Assembly: GCF_007833795.1 (NCBI RefSeq)
Contig: NZ_CP032702.1
Span: forward strand, 3,596,001 to 3,660,000
Source of the DNA: Candidatus Pantoea soli
Lineage (GTDB): Bacteria > Pseudomonadota > Gammaproteobacteria > Enterobacterales > Enterobacteriaceae
Length of the DNA stretch: 64,000 nt
Direction of reading: 5' to 3'
Made by a program: the position numbers and the translations under genes. Under the pieces are notes generated by a model. The model searched no databases. It was given only the letters and a program-made list of their open reading frames with translations, and was not told where the DNA came from. This document shows, piece by piece, positions 51,260 to 61,554 of the stretch (position 1 is its first letter; each line of letters opens with the position of its first letter).

Positions 51260-52241
51260 CGGTCGCGGCCTGACGTGGCCGCATTGCCTGCTGCCGTTGT
51301 GCGTATTCGGTTAATGTCATGCCCTGCGTACGCGTCTGCAGCCAGCTAAACAGCCCTTCCAGATCCTCATACAGGCGCTCAATATCGGCGTCTGTTTTGA
51401 ACGTCGGGCTGCCATCCGGCATAAATTCTGACGAATGCAGCATAAATTCCACGTAGTCATTGCCCTGGCCGAGCGTCTGTTCAACCACCTTTTTCATCTG
51501 CGCCAGATTGCCGCCAACCGGACGCAGCCAGTTCACCGACGGACCACGCTGTTTACCGCGCAGACTGTTCCAGATTTTTTTCAGCTGGCTGGTGAAGGGA
51601 CCATAGCGGTACTGGATGCTCATCGGCAACTCCAGCAGCGGGCTGTCGCCGGCTCGGGAGATATCGTGAATATCCAGAAAATAGGCATGATCCGGGAAGT
51701 GGGTGTAATCCGTACCGCCTGTGCCCTGCGGCGCGCCGGCGGCATTGCGCCAGCTGACGCGCGGCGTCACTGAACAATCCACCTGATAGCCGTTATCGAT
51801 CAACGCCTGCGCATAGATTTCGTTAAATGCCCAGCGCCCGGCGCGGTGACTGGTCATTTTCTGCTGAAACGCCTGCTCCAGCAGATCGGTCATGCGCGCA
51901 ACTTTATCGCGCAGGACCGGCTTCGGATACTCGATCAGATAGGGCTGATAGCGCCATTCATCGTCGGTAAGCGCATACTCAGGCGGGCTGTACCAGGCGT
52001 GCAGATGCATGCCAATCTCGCCCTGACCGCGCATCAGTAAATCCCGGCCAAATTCCACATAGGCGGGATCGCTCACCATCTCATAATTTGTCAGCCAGGT
52101 CGGTTTGAAACCGTACTTTTCGCACAGTGCCTGAAAACGCGGCAAATAGCGGACATTATGCGTGGTCACATGGCCGCTGCGGTTACGCCACAGATTGTCC
52201 CCTTCTGTATCCAGGGTAATTAAAAAAGCAGGTTTTTCCAT
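51249..52241 (-). CDS. Polysaccharide deacetylase, WabN-like (core GlcNAc deacetylase)
   Basis: 330 residues, no signal peptide. It opens with FLITLDTEGDNLW, where the aspartate is the usual metal or catalytic residue of carbohydrate esterase 4. It contains GEIGMHLHAWYSPP (about residues 75-88) and SHRAGRWAFNE (about 131-141), the metal histidine and substrate regions. It resembles WabN of Klebsiella as I remember it, which removes the acetyl from GlcNAc in the outer core after WabH acts. The WabH-like gene is its divergent neighbour, supporting that pairing. Assignment from memory; substrate not proven. Confidence 0.75.
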   Translation of the reverse strand: MEKPAFLITLDTEGDNLWRNRSGHVTTHNVRYLPRFQALCEKYGFKPTWLTNYEMVSDPAYVEFGRDLLMRGQGEIGMHLHAWYSPPEYALTDDEWRYQPYLIEYPKPVLRDKVARMTDLLEQAFQQKMTSHRAGRWAFNEIYAQALIDNGYQVDCSVTPRVSWRNAAGAPQGTGGTDYTHFPDHAYFLDIHDISRAGDSPLLELPMSIQYRYGPFTSQLKKIWNSLRGKQRGPSVNWLRPVGGNLAQMKKVVEQTLGQGNDYVEFMLHSSEFMPDGSPTFKTDADIERLYEDLEGLFSWLQTRTQGMTLTEYAQRQQAMRPRQAATVKG

Positions 52242-52534
52242 TATTCATCCGGTCACACGGGGTCGCGTTAGCGCTATGGTACGCAACGCGCCTGACAGGC
52301 ACAACTTTCAGCCCAGGCGCGCACGGTGAGTCGTTCGCGGTATAGCGTCAGTTAAACTAAAATAGATTACACTCATCTCTGATCAGACAAGCGCAAATAA
52401 ACACGCGGCTTTGCGCTTTTATTTCGTTGACGGCTAATCAATAATTAATTGAATAATCTTATTTTAAATCCTGATGATGCCAGGAATGATAGCAGGTAAG
52501 TCTTACCGCAGACTGACCACCAGGGGTAAATAAC
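52242..52534. other. Divergent control region of the outer-core genes
   Basis: 293 bases, clearly more AT-rich than its neighbours over 52355-52480. It holds the stem at 52389-52425 and a TTGACG at 52427-52432 that could be a -35 box, though the best -10 candidate (AATAAT, 52452-52457) is at 19-base spacing. I see no JUMPStart/ops element for RfaH. Confidence 0.5.
52389..52425 (+). terminator. Terminator-like stem upstream of the WabH-like gene
   Basis: AAGCGCAAA (52389-52397) pairs perfectly with TTTGCGCTT (52410-52418) across a 12-base loop, followed by TTATTTC. It lies between two divergent genes, 110 bases ahead of the downstream start, so no ordinary gene ends here. It could attenuate a leader transcript or end a short RNA that starts near 52350. 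Confidence 0.5.
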
Positions 52535-53677
52535 TTGTCCAGACGCATTTTGATGGTGATTGATGGCCTGCCGGGTGGCGGCGCTGAGAAAGTGGTCCTG
52601 ACGCTGGCTGAAGGCTTTATCAGCCAGGGCCATCAGGTCTCGATCTTTTCGCTGCGTAAAGTCTGTGATTACCCGATTCCGGCCGGCGTGGATTATCAGG
52701 TCATTCTCGATCGCTGTTCGGCACCGTGGCGCAAGCTGACGGAGACGATGCGCCGTGCGCGTCTGCTGGACGCCGCTGTGCGTCAGAGCGAAGCGCGTCA
52801 GGGTCGGTTCGACCTTGTGCTGTCCCATCTGCATAAAACCGATCGGATTGTCCGGCAGACGCGGTCACTGGACGATCACCGCACCTGGTTTTGCCTGCAC
52901 GGTGTATTTTCTGCCTCTTATCTGGCGCGCAAACGCGGCTTTTCGCTCTGGCTGAAGCGTCTGAAAATCCGCCATGTTTATCAGCGCCGTCAGATCGTTG
53001 GCGTGTCTCAGTATGTGATTGATGACATGGTCCAGCAGGTGGGTGTGCAACCGCTGCGTACAAAGGTGATCCCCAATCCCTTTGATTTTACCCGTATCCA
53101 CCAGCTGGCGGCCGAGCCCTGTTCGCTGGCTGGCAGCGATTATCTGCTGCACGTCGGACGCTTTCACGAAACCAAACGGCACGATCGCCTGCTGGAAGCT
53201 TACGCGCGGAGCGGCATCAGCGCACCGCTGGTGCTGGTGGGTCAGGGAAGTGAAAAGGCGACGCAAAAATTGCGTGAGCGCGCCAGCAAATTAGGCATCG
53301 CAGACCGGGTGCGTTTTGAAGGCTTTCACTGCAATCCTTATCCGTGGATCCGCCATGCGCGCCTGCTTATCGTCAGCTCTGACAGCGAAGGATTCGGCAA
53401 CGTGCTCATCGAAGCCCTGAGCTGCGGCACGCCAGTGGTTAGTACCAACTGCCCTGGCGGCCCGCGCACGATTCTGAGCGGCGATCTGGCGCGCGGCCTG
53501 GCGGAAATGAATGCCGCTTCGCTGGCGGCGAAAATGCAGGAAATCTATGCCCGCCCGCCTGAGTTGCACGATCTGGACTTAAGCATTTATAGTTTGAGCG
53601 TTATTTGCCAGCAATACCTGCAGTTACCTCAGGTTGCAGAAGCCTCCTTCTTAACGGCACAACACGTTTCAGATTAA
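52535..53677 (+). CDS. Glycosyltransferase GT4, WabH-like (outer-core GlcNAc transferase)
   Basis: 380 residues from a TTG start at 52535 preceded by AGGGG. The N-terminus ILMVIDGLPGGGAEKVVLTL (about residues 5-24) has the GT4 glycine-rich loop. The C-terminal domain has LHVGRFHETKRHDRLLEAY and the donor-site SDSEGFGNVLIEALSCG (about residues 286-302). It strongly recalls WabH of Klebsiella, which adds GlcNAc to the outer-core galacturonate. The flanking deacetylase and WabG make that role plausible. No membrane span; acts on the inner face of the cytoplasmic membrane. Confidence 0.75.
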   Translation: MSRRILMVIDGLPGGGAEKVVLTLAEGFISQGHQVSIFSLRKVCDYPIPAGVDYQVILDRCSAPWRKLTETMRRARLLDAAVRQSEARQGRFDLVLSHLHKTDRIVRQTRSLDDHRTWFCLHGVFSASYLARKRGFSLWLKRLKIRHVYQRRQIVGVSQYVIDDMVQQVGVQPLRTKVIPNPFDFTRIHQLAAEPCSLAGSDYLLHVGRFHETKRHDRLLEAYARSGISAPLVLVGQGSEKATQKLRERASKLGIADRVRFEGFHCNPYPWIRHARLLIVSSDSEGFGNVLIEALSCGTPVVSTNCPGGPRTILSGDLARGLAEMNAASLAAKMQEIYARPPELHDLDLSIYSLSVICQQYLQLPQVAEASFLTAQHVSD

Positions 53678-53721
53678 CAGGTCTCCCGATATCGGTGTGA
53701 CCGAATCACAGGGACCGATCA

Positions 53722-54831
53722 TTGACGTATGTAATGCTTTTTATCCTGTTTTCCCCGGTGAAATGGGTCATGAAGTTTTTCCATGGCCGCACGGGGAAAA
53801 ACCTGGTGATCCAGACCGCCAAAATCGGCGATTTCATTAATATCACGCCGCTGCTCGCCCATCTGGGCAAGAGCGATGCGCTGCTGAGCTACAGCGTGGC
53901 TCCGCTGGCCACACGTGATGCCTCCCTGGAACATATCTGGTATATCGAAGACCACCGCTCCGGGCTGATGAAAAAGCTCAGACTGGTGTGGCAGCTGCTC
54001 AACCGTTACGACAATATCTATCTGCTGCATCCTACCAATCTCAACCTGTTCATTGCCGCCTGCTGCAACGCCAGCAACAAACAGTTTCTGTCCAGCTACC
54101 GGCGTAAAGGGTATCAGGGGCTGTTTTATCTCACTGCCAGCGGCGTGGTGCAGCATGAAAAGAACACCTTAACGCTGGAAAACTATCTGAAGCTGGCGGA
54201 CCGTTCGTTCACTAAAGAGAGCTATCCCAAGCATGCCACCCTGCCCCTGTGGCAGCCGGAGACGCTGCCGCCGGAGATCTTCCAGCACCCGGGTCTCCGC
54301 ATCGGTATCAGCGTGACAGCCGGTAATCAGGCAAAAACCATTCCGCCGGCCATCTGGAAACGGCTGTTTGATCACCTGGACGACCTGCCCTGCACCTTTT
54401 TTGCCTTCGGCGCACCGAATGAACAATCCCGGGTGCAGGAGTTAATTAAGATGACGGGCCAGCGCGACAATCTGGTGAGCCTGGTGGGGAAAATTCCGCT
54501 GGAAGCGCTGCCCGCTGCGATAGCGGAAATGGATTTCTATATCGCGTCAGATTCCGGGAACGTCTATATTGCGGATGCACAGCAGGTTCCGGTGATACTG
54601 ATTTATGGTCCCTGCTGCGTTGAGGAGCAAAGGCCATTGGGCGATGTGCTGCTGATTGGGCCTAATCATATTGCCCCCTCCTCTTTTGTCTTTGCTGCTC
54701 AGTACAAGTTTGCTCATCCGGTTGAACAGCTGTTTGAACTGGATCAGCGCAAGCTCGATGATATTCATGATTTTATTCGCGCCCGGCAGCAGCAGCGGCT
54801 GGCACGACGGAACAACGAATCCTTACCATGA
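53722..54831 (+). CDS. Glycosyltransferase family 9 (heptosyltransferase-like), acceptor unknown
   Basis: 369 residues. The TTG start at 53722 follows AGGGA; an ATG at 53734 is an alternative. The sequence IQTAKIGDFINITPLLAHLG (about residues 30-49) matches the N-terminal GT9 motif with the catalytic aspartate. IASDSGNVYIADAQQVPVILIYGPC (about 273-297) matches the donor-binding part. It is divergent from WaaC, WaaF and WaaQ, and may add a further heptose or another ADP-sugar to the outer core. It overlaps waaH by 4 bases (ATGA). Confidence 0.8.
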   Translation: MTYVMLFILFSPVKWVMKFFHGRTGKNLVIQTAKIGDFINITPLLAHLGKSDALLSYSVAPLATRDASLEHIWYIEDHRSGLMKKLRLVWQLLNRYDNIYLLHPTNLNLFIAACCNASNKQFLSSYRRKGYQGLFYLTASGVVQHEKNTLTLENYLKLADRSFTKESYPKHATLPLWQPETLPPEIFQHPGLRIGISVTAGNQAKTIPPAIWKRLFDHLDDLPCTFFAFGAPNEQSRVQELIKMTGQRDNLVSLVGKIPLEALPAAIAEMDFYIASDSGNVYIADAQQVPVILIYGPCCVEEQRPLGDVLLIGPNHIAPSSFVFAAQYKFAHPVEQLFELDQRKLDDIHDFIRARQQQRLARRNNESLP

Positions 54832-55829
54832 CACTGCAGTCCGATAGCGCTTCACCTTTACTCAGCCTGATTATTCCCATGTTTAATGCCGGCGATGATT
54901 TCACCGCCTGCATAGAGGCGCTGCTGGCGCAAACCCTGACCTCTCTGGAAATCATCATCGTGGATGACGGTTCCACCGACGGCTCCGGGGCCCGCGCCGA
55001 TGCCGTCGCGCAGCAGCACCCGCACGTGAAGGTGATTCATCAGGCGAATGGCGGTGTCTCACGCGCGCGTAACGCCGGGCTGCAGATAGCGCGGGGCAAA
55101 TATGTCAGCTTCCCGGATGCCGATGACACCATGAAACCGGCGATGTATCAGACGCTGGTAGAGATGGCTGAGCGCGACGATCTTGACGCCGCGCAGTGCA
55201 ACGCCGAGTGGTTCTTTAAGGCCAGCCAGACCATTAAACCGCTGATTCCGCTGGACCGGCTCACCAGCACTGGCGTGCTGAGCGGTCCGGAATGGCTTAA
55301 CACCGCGCTGAAAACCCGGCGTTATATGCACGTCGTCTGGCTGGGCATCTACCGTCGCGCCTTGATTGAACAGCTGGGTCTGTTGTTTGAGCCTGGCCTG
55401 CATCATCAGGACATTCCCTGGACCACCGAATTTATGCTGAACGCCCGCCGCGTGCGCTATACCGATGCCGTGCTGTACCGCTATTACATGCATGACGCGT
55501 CGATCAGCAATCGCAAACGCACCGGCCAGCGCAACGTTGAGTATCAGCGTCACTACCTGAAAATTGCGCGTATGCTGGAGGAGATTAACCAGCGTTACCG
55601 CCATCAGGTAACAATCTATCCGTCGTTTCACTATCAGGTAACGCGGGAAGCGCTGAGTGTCTGCCACTCAATTCGTCGGGAACCCGAAGCAGACGCGCGT
55701 CAGGCGATGATTGCCGACCTGTTTGAAAGTGGCACCCACAAGCGCATGTTGCGCAACGCGCGGGGCGTACGCCAGTGGTATCAGCTGCTGTTGTGGCTCA
55801 GCCGGATTTATCGCTGGCGCAACAAATAA
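54828..55829 (+). CDS. waaH: LPS core glucuronosyltransferase WaaH (YibD)
   Basis: GT2 enzyme of 333 residues. It matches E. coli WaaH over most of its length as recalled: LSLIIPMFNAGDDFTACIEALL near the N-terminus, VDDGSTDGS, then FPDADDTMKPAMYQTLVEMA and GLHHQDIPWTTEFMLNA. In E. coli WaaH adds glucuronic acid to heptose III in low phosphate under PhoB. Here the gene is inside the waa cluster, coupled to the GT9 gene by ATGA, rather than between yibQ and tdh. WaaQ, which provides heptose III, follows directly. Confidence 0.88.
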   Translation: MTLQSDSASPLLSLIIPMFNAGDDFTACIEALLAQTLTSLEIIIVDDGSTDGSGARADAVAQQHPHVKVIHQANGGVSRARNAGLQIARGKYVSFPDADDTMKPAMYQTLVEMAERDDLDAAQCNAEWFFKASQTIKPLIPLDRLTSTGVLSGPEWLNTALKTRRYMHVVWLGIYRRALIEQLGLLFEPGLHHQDIPWTTEFMLNARRVRYTDAVLYRYYMHDASISNRKRTGQRNVEYQRHYLKIARMLEEINQRYRHQVTIYPSFHYQVTREALSVCHSIRREPEADARQAMIADLFESGTHKRMLRNARGVRQWYQLLLWLSRIYRWRNK

Positions 55830-55902
55830 GCACCAGGCCTGGCTTTAACCCCTTCCGGGTTTGCCCTACAATCAGCTCACTGAATTCTGAGATGATTTGA
55901 GT

Positions 55903-56979
55903 ATGGCAAGCCCGATTCCAGCCCAGTTCGCACCGCAAAATATTCTGCTGATCAAGCTGCGCCACCATGGCGATATGCTGCTGACCACGCCCGCCATTAA
56001 CGCCCTGCGCGCCCGTTACCCGCAGGCCAACATCGACGTGCTGCTGTATAAAGAAACCCGCCCGATGCTGGAAGCGCACCCGGCTATTCGGCAGTTGCAC
56101 ATCATTGACCGCAACTGGAAAAAAGCGGGCGGCTGGCAGAAGTTTCGTCATGAGCTGGCACTGGTCACCGCAGTGCGCGCCTGCCATTACGATGTAGTGA
56201 TTAACCTGGCCGACCAGTGGCGCAGTGCCATTATCACCGGCTTATCGGGTGCGCCGGTACGCATCGGTTTTGCCTTCAATAAACGCAATAACGCCTTCTG
56301 GCGCGCCTGCCATAACTACCGCGTTTCTACGGCACAGCATGGGCAGCTGCATACCGTGGAGCAAAACATGGCCGCGCTGCAGCCGCTGGGCATAGCGGCG
56401 GCGGGGGCCAGAGCGTCGATGCATTTCAGCGCCGCCGACCAGCAGAAAGTGCAGCAGATGTTAACCGCAGCGCACGTCAACGGCCCGTTTGTCGTCGTGC
56501 AGCCAACGTCGCGCTGGGTGTTCAAGTGCTGGGAAGATGAGAAAGTGGCGCAGCTGATAGAAGCCCTGACGGCAGACGGTCGTACCGTGGTGCTGACCGC
56601 CGCGCCCGATCAGAAAGAGCTGGCGATGATCAGCCATATCCAGTCGCTGTGCCGCAGCCAGAATGTGGTGTCGCTGGCCGGCGAGCTGTCGCTGCCACAG
56701 CTCGCCGCCCTGATCGATGCCGCCCGGCTCTTTATCGGCGTGGATTCTGCGCCGATGCACATGGCCGCCGCACTGGAAACGCCCTGCCTGGCGCTGTTTG
56801 GCCCGACCAAGCTGCAGCACTGGCGGCCGTGGGGCGAAAACAACCGGGTAATCTGGGCTGGCGATTATGCCCCGCTGCCGTCACCGGATTCGATTGATAC
56901 GAAAACTGAACAACGCTACCTGTCGGCCATCCCGGTTGCGGATGTGATTGCCGCGGCAAGGAATTTTTTGCATGACTAA
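55903..56979 (+). CDS. waaQ: LPS heptosyltransferase III
   Basis: Adds the branching third heptose to heptose II. GT9 enzyme of 358 residues from ATG 55903; TTG 55897 in frame is possible, with GAGAT ahead of it. LLIKLRHHGDMLLTTPAINAL (near residue 15) is the WaaQ signature, and VDSAPMHMAAALETPC (near 287) is the donor site. It overlaps wabG by 8 bases. Together with waaH it suggests a Hep III carrying glucuronate. Confidence 0.93.
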   Translation: MASPIPAQFAPQNILLIKLRHHGDMLLTTPAINALRARYPQANIDVLLYKETRPMLEAHPAIRQLHIIDRNWKKAGGWQKFRHELALVTAVRACHYDVVINLADQWRSAIITGLSGAPVRIGFAFNKRNNAFWRACHNYRVSTAQHGQLHTVEQNMAALQPLGIAAAGARASMHFSAADQQKVQQMLTAAHVNGPFVVVQPTSRWVFKCWEDEKVAQLIEALTADGRTVVLTAAPDQKELAMISHIQSLCRSQNVVSLAGELSLPQLAALIDAARLFIGVDSAPMHMAAALETPCLALFGPTKLQHWRPWGENNRVIWAGDYAPLPSPDSIDTKTEQRYLSAIPVADVIAAARNFLHD

Positions 56980-58093
56980 ATTACGTCTGGCGATTGTCCG
57001 GCAGAAATACCGCCCGGACGGCGGTGCCGAGCGGTTTATTTCACGTGCGCTTGAGGCGCTCGACAGCGATCAGCTTGATCTCAATATCATTACCCGCAGC
57101 TGGCAGGGCACGCCGAATCCGGCCTGGCACCTGCACATCTGTAATCCGGCGAAATGGGGCCGTATTTCCCGCGAGCGCGGTTTCGCCCGCGCGGCGCGCG
57201 CCTGCTGGGAGCGCGAGCAGTTCGATATTGTGCAGAGCCATGAACGCATCGCCGGCTGCGATATTTTCCGTGCCGGTGACGGCGTGCATCGCGTCTGGCT
57301 GGAACAGCGCGCGCGCATTGTCTCTCCGTGGCAGCGCCTCAGCCCTTATCACCGCTATGTGCTGCAGGCAGAAGCAGAGATGTTTAACGCGCCCACGCTG
57401 AAAGCGGTGATCTGTAATTCAGAGATGGTGAAACAGGATATTCTGCGTCACTTCTCGCTGGATGCCGGCAGGATTCATGTCATTCACAACGCGATCGACA
57501 GCTCGCGTTTCCAGCCGGCCACCGATGCGCTGCGTCAGGCTGCGCGTCAGCAACTGACGCTGCCGCAGGCGGCGACAGTGATGATTTATGTCGGCTCCGG
57601 CTTTGAGCGCAAAGGGCTGAAGGCCGCCATTGAAGCCGTTGCCCGCAGCGACCGCTACCTGATTGTCGTCGGTCAGGACAAACATCTGTCGCGCTATCAG
57701 CAGCTGGCCAGCCAGCTCAACTGCTCTGACAGGTTACGCTTCGTGGGCGTGCAGCAGGATGTGCAGCCGTTCTACCATGCCGCCGATGCGCTGCTGCTGC
57801 CGACGCTGTACGATCCGTTCCCGAATGTGGTGCTGGAAGCCATGGCGTGCGGCCTGCCGGTGATCACCAGTACCGGCTGCGGTGGGGCGGAATTTATCAC
57901 TGCTGGTCAGGAAGGCTTTGTCTGCGATGCGCTGGATATCAGGGCGTTAAGCGAAGCCGTCAACGCCATACCGCCACTTTCACGGGATTCCGCGATGGGC
58001 GAGGCGGCACGACGCAGAATTCTGCCTTTTGGACCGCAGCGGCTGGCACAGTCACTGACATCGCTCTATCAGCAGGTGCTGAACACCCGCTGA
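56972..58093 (+). CDS. wabG: GT4 glycosyltransferase WabG (HepII galacturonosyltransferase)
   Basis: 373 residues. LAIVRQKYRPDGGAERFISR (about residues 6-25) and HICNPAKWGRISRERGF correspond closely to Klebsiella WabG, as I recall it, which attaches galacturonic acid to heptose II. The C-terminal donor site is YDPFPNVVLEAMACGLPV (about residues 280-297). It is not the glucose-adding WaaG of E. coli, whose N-terminus is different. The start at 56972 overlaps waaQ by 8 bases. Position before waaA-waaE is as in Klebsiella and Serratia. Confidence 0.85.
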   Translation: MTKLRLAIVRQKYRPDGGAERFISRALEALDSDQLDLNIITRSWQGTPNPAWHLHICNPAKWGRISRERGFARAARACWEREQFDIVQSHERIAGCDIFRAGDGVHRVWLEQRARIVSPWQRLSPYHRYVLQAEAEMFNAPTLKAVICNSEMVKQDILRHFSLDAGRIHVIHNAIDSSRFQPATDALRQAARQQLTLPQAATVMIYVGSGFERKGLKAAIEAVARSDRYLIVVGQDKHLSRYQQLASQLNCSDRLRFVGVQQDVQPFYHAADALLLPTLYDPFPNVVLEAMACGLPVITSTGCGGAEFITAGQEGFVCDALDIRALSEAVNAIPPLSRDSAMGEAARRRILPFGPQRLAQSLTSLYQQVLNTR

Positions 58094-58108
58094 CGAAGTG
58101 GTATGAGC

Positions 58109-58138
58109 AGGCGGCTGATTTCTGTTAATATGCCGCCT
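58109..58138 (+). other. Inverted repeat between wabG and waaA
   Basis: AGGCGGC / GCCGCCT with a 16-base loop, followed by TTCATGTGTTTTTT. The loop contains TTAATAT, a possible -10 box for waaA. It could be a weak terminator or an element of the waaA promoter. Confidence 0.4.
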
Positions 58139-58178
58139 TTCATGTGTTTTTTGACGCGATTGTGTCGTAACGATAACT

Positions 58179-59453
58179 ATGACGACTCTCTACACAGCCC
58201 TGCTCTACCTGATTCAGCCACTCATCTGGCTGCGCCTGTGGCTGCGCGGTCGAAAAGCACCGGCCTATCGCAAACGCTGGGCGGAACGCTACGGCTACTG
58301 CAGCGGAAAAGTGGAACCGCACGGTATTGTGCTGCATTCGGTTTCCGTGGGAGAAACCCTGGCAGCCGTGCCGCTGGTGCGGGCGCTGCGCCATCGTTAT
58401 CCGACGCTGCCGATCACCGTCACCACCATGACGCCGACCGGCTCCGAGCGCGCGCAGTCCGCGTTCGGCAAAGATGTGCACCACGTTTACCTGCCTTACG
58501 ACTTGCCCGGCTCCATCAACCGTTTCCTCGACACCGTGAATCCGCGCCTGGTGATCATCATGGAAACCGAGCTGTGGCCCAACATTATCCGTATTCTGCA
58601 TCAGCGCCAGATTCCGCTGGTGATCGCCAACGCGCGCCTCTCAGAGCGCTCGGCCCGAGGGTATAAAAAACTCGGCGGTTTCATGCGCGATCTGCTGCAG
58701 CGCATTACGCTGATTGCCGCGCAGAATGCCGAAGATGGCGACCGTTTTCTCAGCCTCGGGCTGAAACGTTCGCACCTGGCGGTGACCGGCAGCCTCAAAT
58801 TTGATATTTCCGTCACGCCGGAGCTGGCAGCGCGGGCCGTTACGCTGCGCCGTCAGTGGGCTTCACGCCGCCCGGTGTGGATCGCCACCAGCACCCATGA
58901 AGGTGAAGAAGCCATCGTGCTGGACGCCCACCGTCAGCTGCTGCAGCACTTCCCGGATTTGCTGCTGATACTGGTGCCACGTCATCCGGAGCGCTTCAAA
59001 GATGCCTGCGATCTGACACAAAAACGCGGTTTCAGCTTCACCCTGCGCAGCAGTGGCGAAATCCCGTCCGGCGCCACCCAGGTGGTGATCGGCGACACTA
59101 TGGGTGAACTGATGCTGCTTTACGGCATTGCCGATCTGGCGTTTGTCGGCGGCAGCCTGACAGAACGCGGCGGACATAATCCGCTGGAACCGGCAGCGCA
59201 TGCTATTCCGGTGCTGATGGGGCCGCACACCTGGAACTTCAAAGATATCTGCGCCAAATTACAGCAGGCCGAAGGGCTAATTACCGTCACTGACGCGGCC
59301 TCGCTGGAAAAACAGGTCGCCAACCTGCTGCAGGATGATGACTACCGCCGCTATTATGGTCGCCATGCCGTAGAGGTGCTGCATCAGAATCAGGGCGCAC
59401 TGCAGCGTCTGCTACAGTTACTCGAACCGCATTTACCGCCACGGGCCCATTAA
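58179..59453 (+). CDS. waaA: Kdo transferase (3-deoxy-D-manno-octulosonate transferase)
   Basis: Adds two Kdo residues to lipid IVA, the essential first step of core assembly. It has 424 residues (E. coli 425). It has an N-terminal membrane anchor (ALLYLIQPLIWLRLWL), the acidic METELWPNI segment (about residues 128-136), and the donor-site GGSLTERGGHNPLEPA (about residues 324-339). It is 4 bases before waaE. Confidence 0.98.
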   Translation: MTTLYTALLYLIQPLIWLRLWLRGRKAPAYRKRWAERYGYCSGKVEPHGIVLHSVSVGETLAAVPLVRALRHRYPTLPITVTTMTPTGSERAQSAFGKDVHHVYLPYDLPGSINRFLDTVNPRLVIIMETELWPNIIRILHQRQIPLVIANARLSERSARGYKKLGGFMRDLLQRITLIAAQNAEDGDRFLSLGLKRSHLAVTGSLKFDISVTPELAARAVTLRRQWASRRPVWIATSTHEGEEAIVLDAHRQLLQHFPDLLLILVPRHPERFKDACDLTQKRGFSFTLRSSGEIPSGATQVVIGDTMGELMLLYGIADLAFVGGSLTERGGHNPLEPAAHAIPVLMGPHTWNFKDICAKLQQAEGLITVTDAASLEKQVANLLQDDDYRRYYGRHAVEVLHQNQGALQRLLQLLEPHLPPRAH

Positions 59454-59456
59454 CGC

Positions 59457-60715
<1,259 letters not shown>

Positions 60716-61525
60716 TCAGTGCTGACAGTGCGGGCACCAGAAGGTGCTGCGCTGGCCGTGTCTGCCGCTGATAATCGGCGTCCCGCAGACGCGGCAGGGT
60801 TCACCCGCCCGGCCGTATACCTGCAGCTGCTGAGCAAAGTAGCCCGGTTTACCATCGGTTTGCAGGAAATCCCGCAGGGTGGTGCCGCCCTGCTCAATCG
60901 AACGCAACAGCACCGCTTTGATGGTATTTGCCAGCAGTTCCGCTTCGGCTTCGCTCAGGCTCTGCGCCGGACGATCGGGCAGGATCCCGGCGGTAAAAAG
61001 CGATTCGCTGGCGTAGATATTGCCAACGCCGACCACCACCTTGTTATCCATCAGCCACTGTTTAATCACCGTGCGCTTGCCGCGAGATTTTTCAAACAGC
61101 CACGCCCCGCTGAACGTATCGCTGAGCGGTTCCGGCCCCAGATGCGCCAGCACGCTGCTGCCAGCCAGATCCGGTGCCCACAGCCAGGCGCCAAAGCGAC
61201 GCGGATCGGTATAGCGCAGCACTTTGCCGTTGCTCATCACTAAATCCACATGGTCATGCTTCGCCGCTGGCTGCTCGCCGGGCAACACGCGCAGGCTGCC
61301 GGACATGCCGAGGTGAATGATAATCCAGCCGTGCGGCAGCTCCAGCAACAGGTATTTGGCGCGACGCTGCACGCTGAGCACCGGCTGGTCGCTCAGCGTA
61401 TGGATTTCATGGGAAACCGGCCAGCGCAGGCGCGGGTTACGCACGATAGCGTGCAGGATGGTTTCACCTGCCAGGTGGGGCTCAATACCGCGTCGGCTGG
61501 TTTCTACCTCAGGTAATTCAGGCAT
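60716..61525 (-). CDS. mutM: Formamidopyrimidine-DNA glycosylase
   Basis: Base-excision repair enzyme removing 8-oxoguanine. It has 269 residues, the E. coli length. Catalytic N-terminus MPELPEVE: proline 2 and glutamate 3 act after loss of methionine. [10 protein letters not shown] is the helix-two-turn-helix part, and the C-terminal zinc finger is CRVCG ... CPHC. Last gene of the leftward rpmB-rpmG-mutM group, after a strong hairpin. Confidence 0.98.
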   Translation of the reverse strand: MPELPEVETSRRGIEPHLAGETILHAIVRNPRLRWPVSHEIHTLSDQPVLSVQRRAKYLLLELPHGWIIIHLGMSGSLRVLPGEQPAAKHDHVDLVMSNGKVLRYTDPRRFGAWLWAPDLAGSSVLAHLGPEPLSDTFSGAWLFEKSRGKRTVIKQWLMDNKVVVGVGNIYASESLFTAGILPDRPAQSLSEAEAELLANTIKAVLLRSIEQGGTTLRDFLQTDGKPGYFAQQLQVYGRAGEPCRVCGTPIISGRHGQRSTFWCPHCQH

Positions 61526-61554
61526 CTCATCTCCTCAACGTAGCGCAGAAACAA

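Noticed and set aside
52242-52534. JUMPStart/ops element for RfaH ahead of the outer-core genes
   Set aside because: The GGCGGTAG core is not present in this region.
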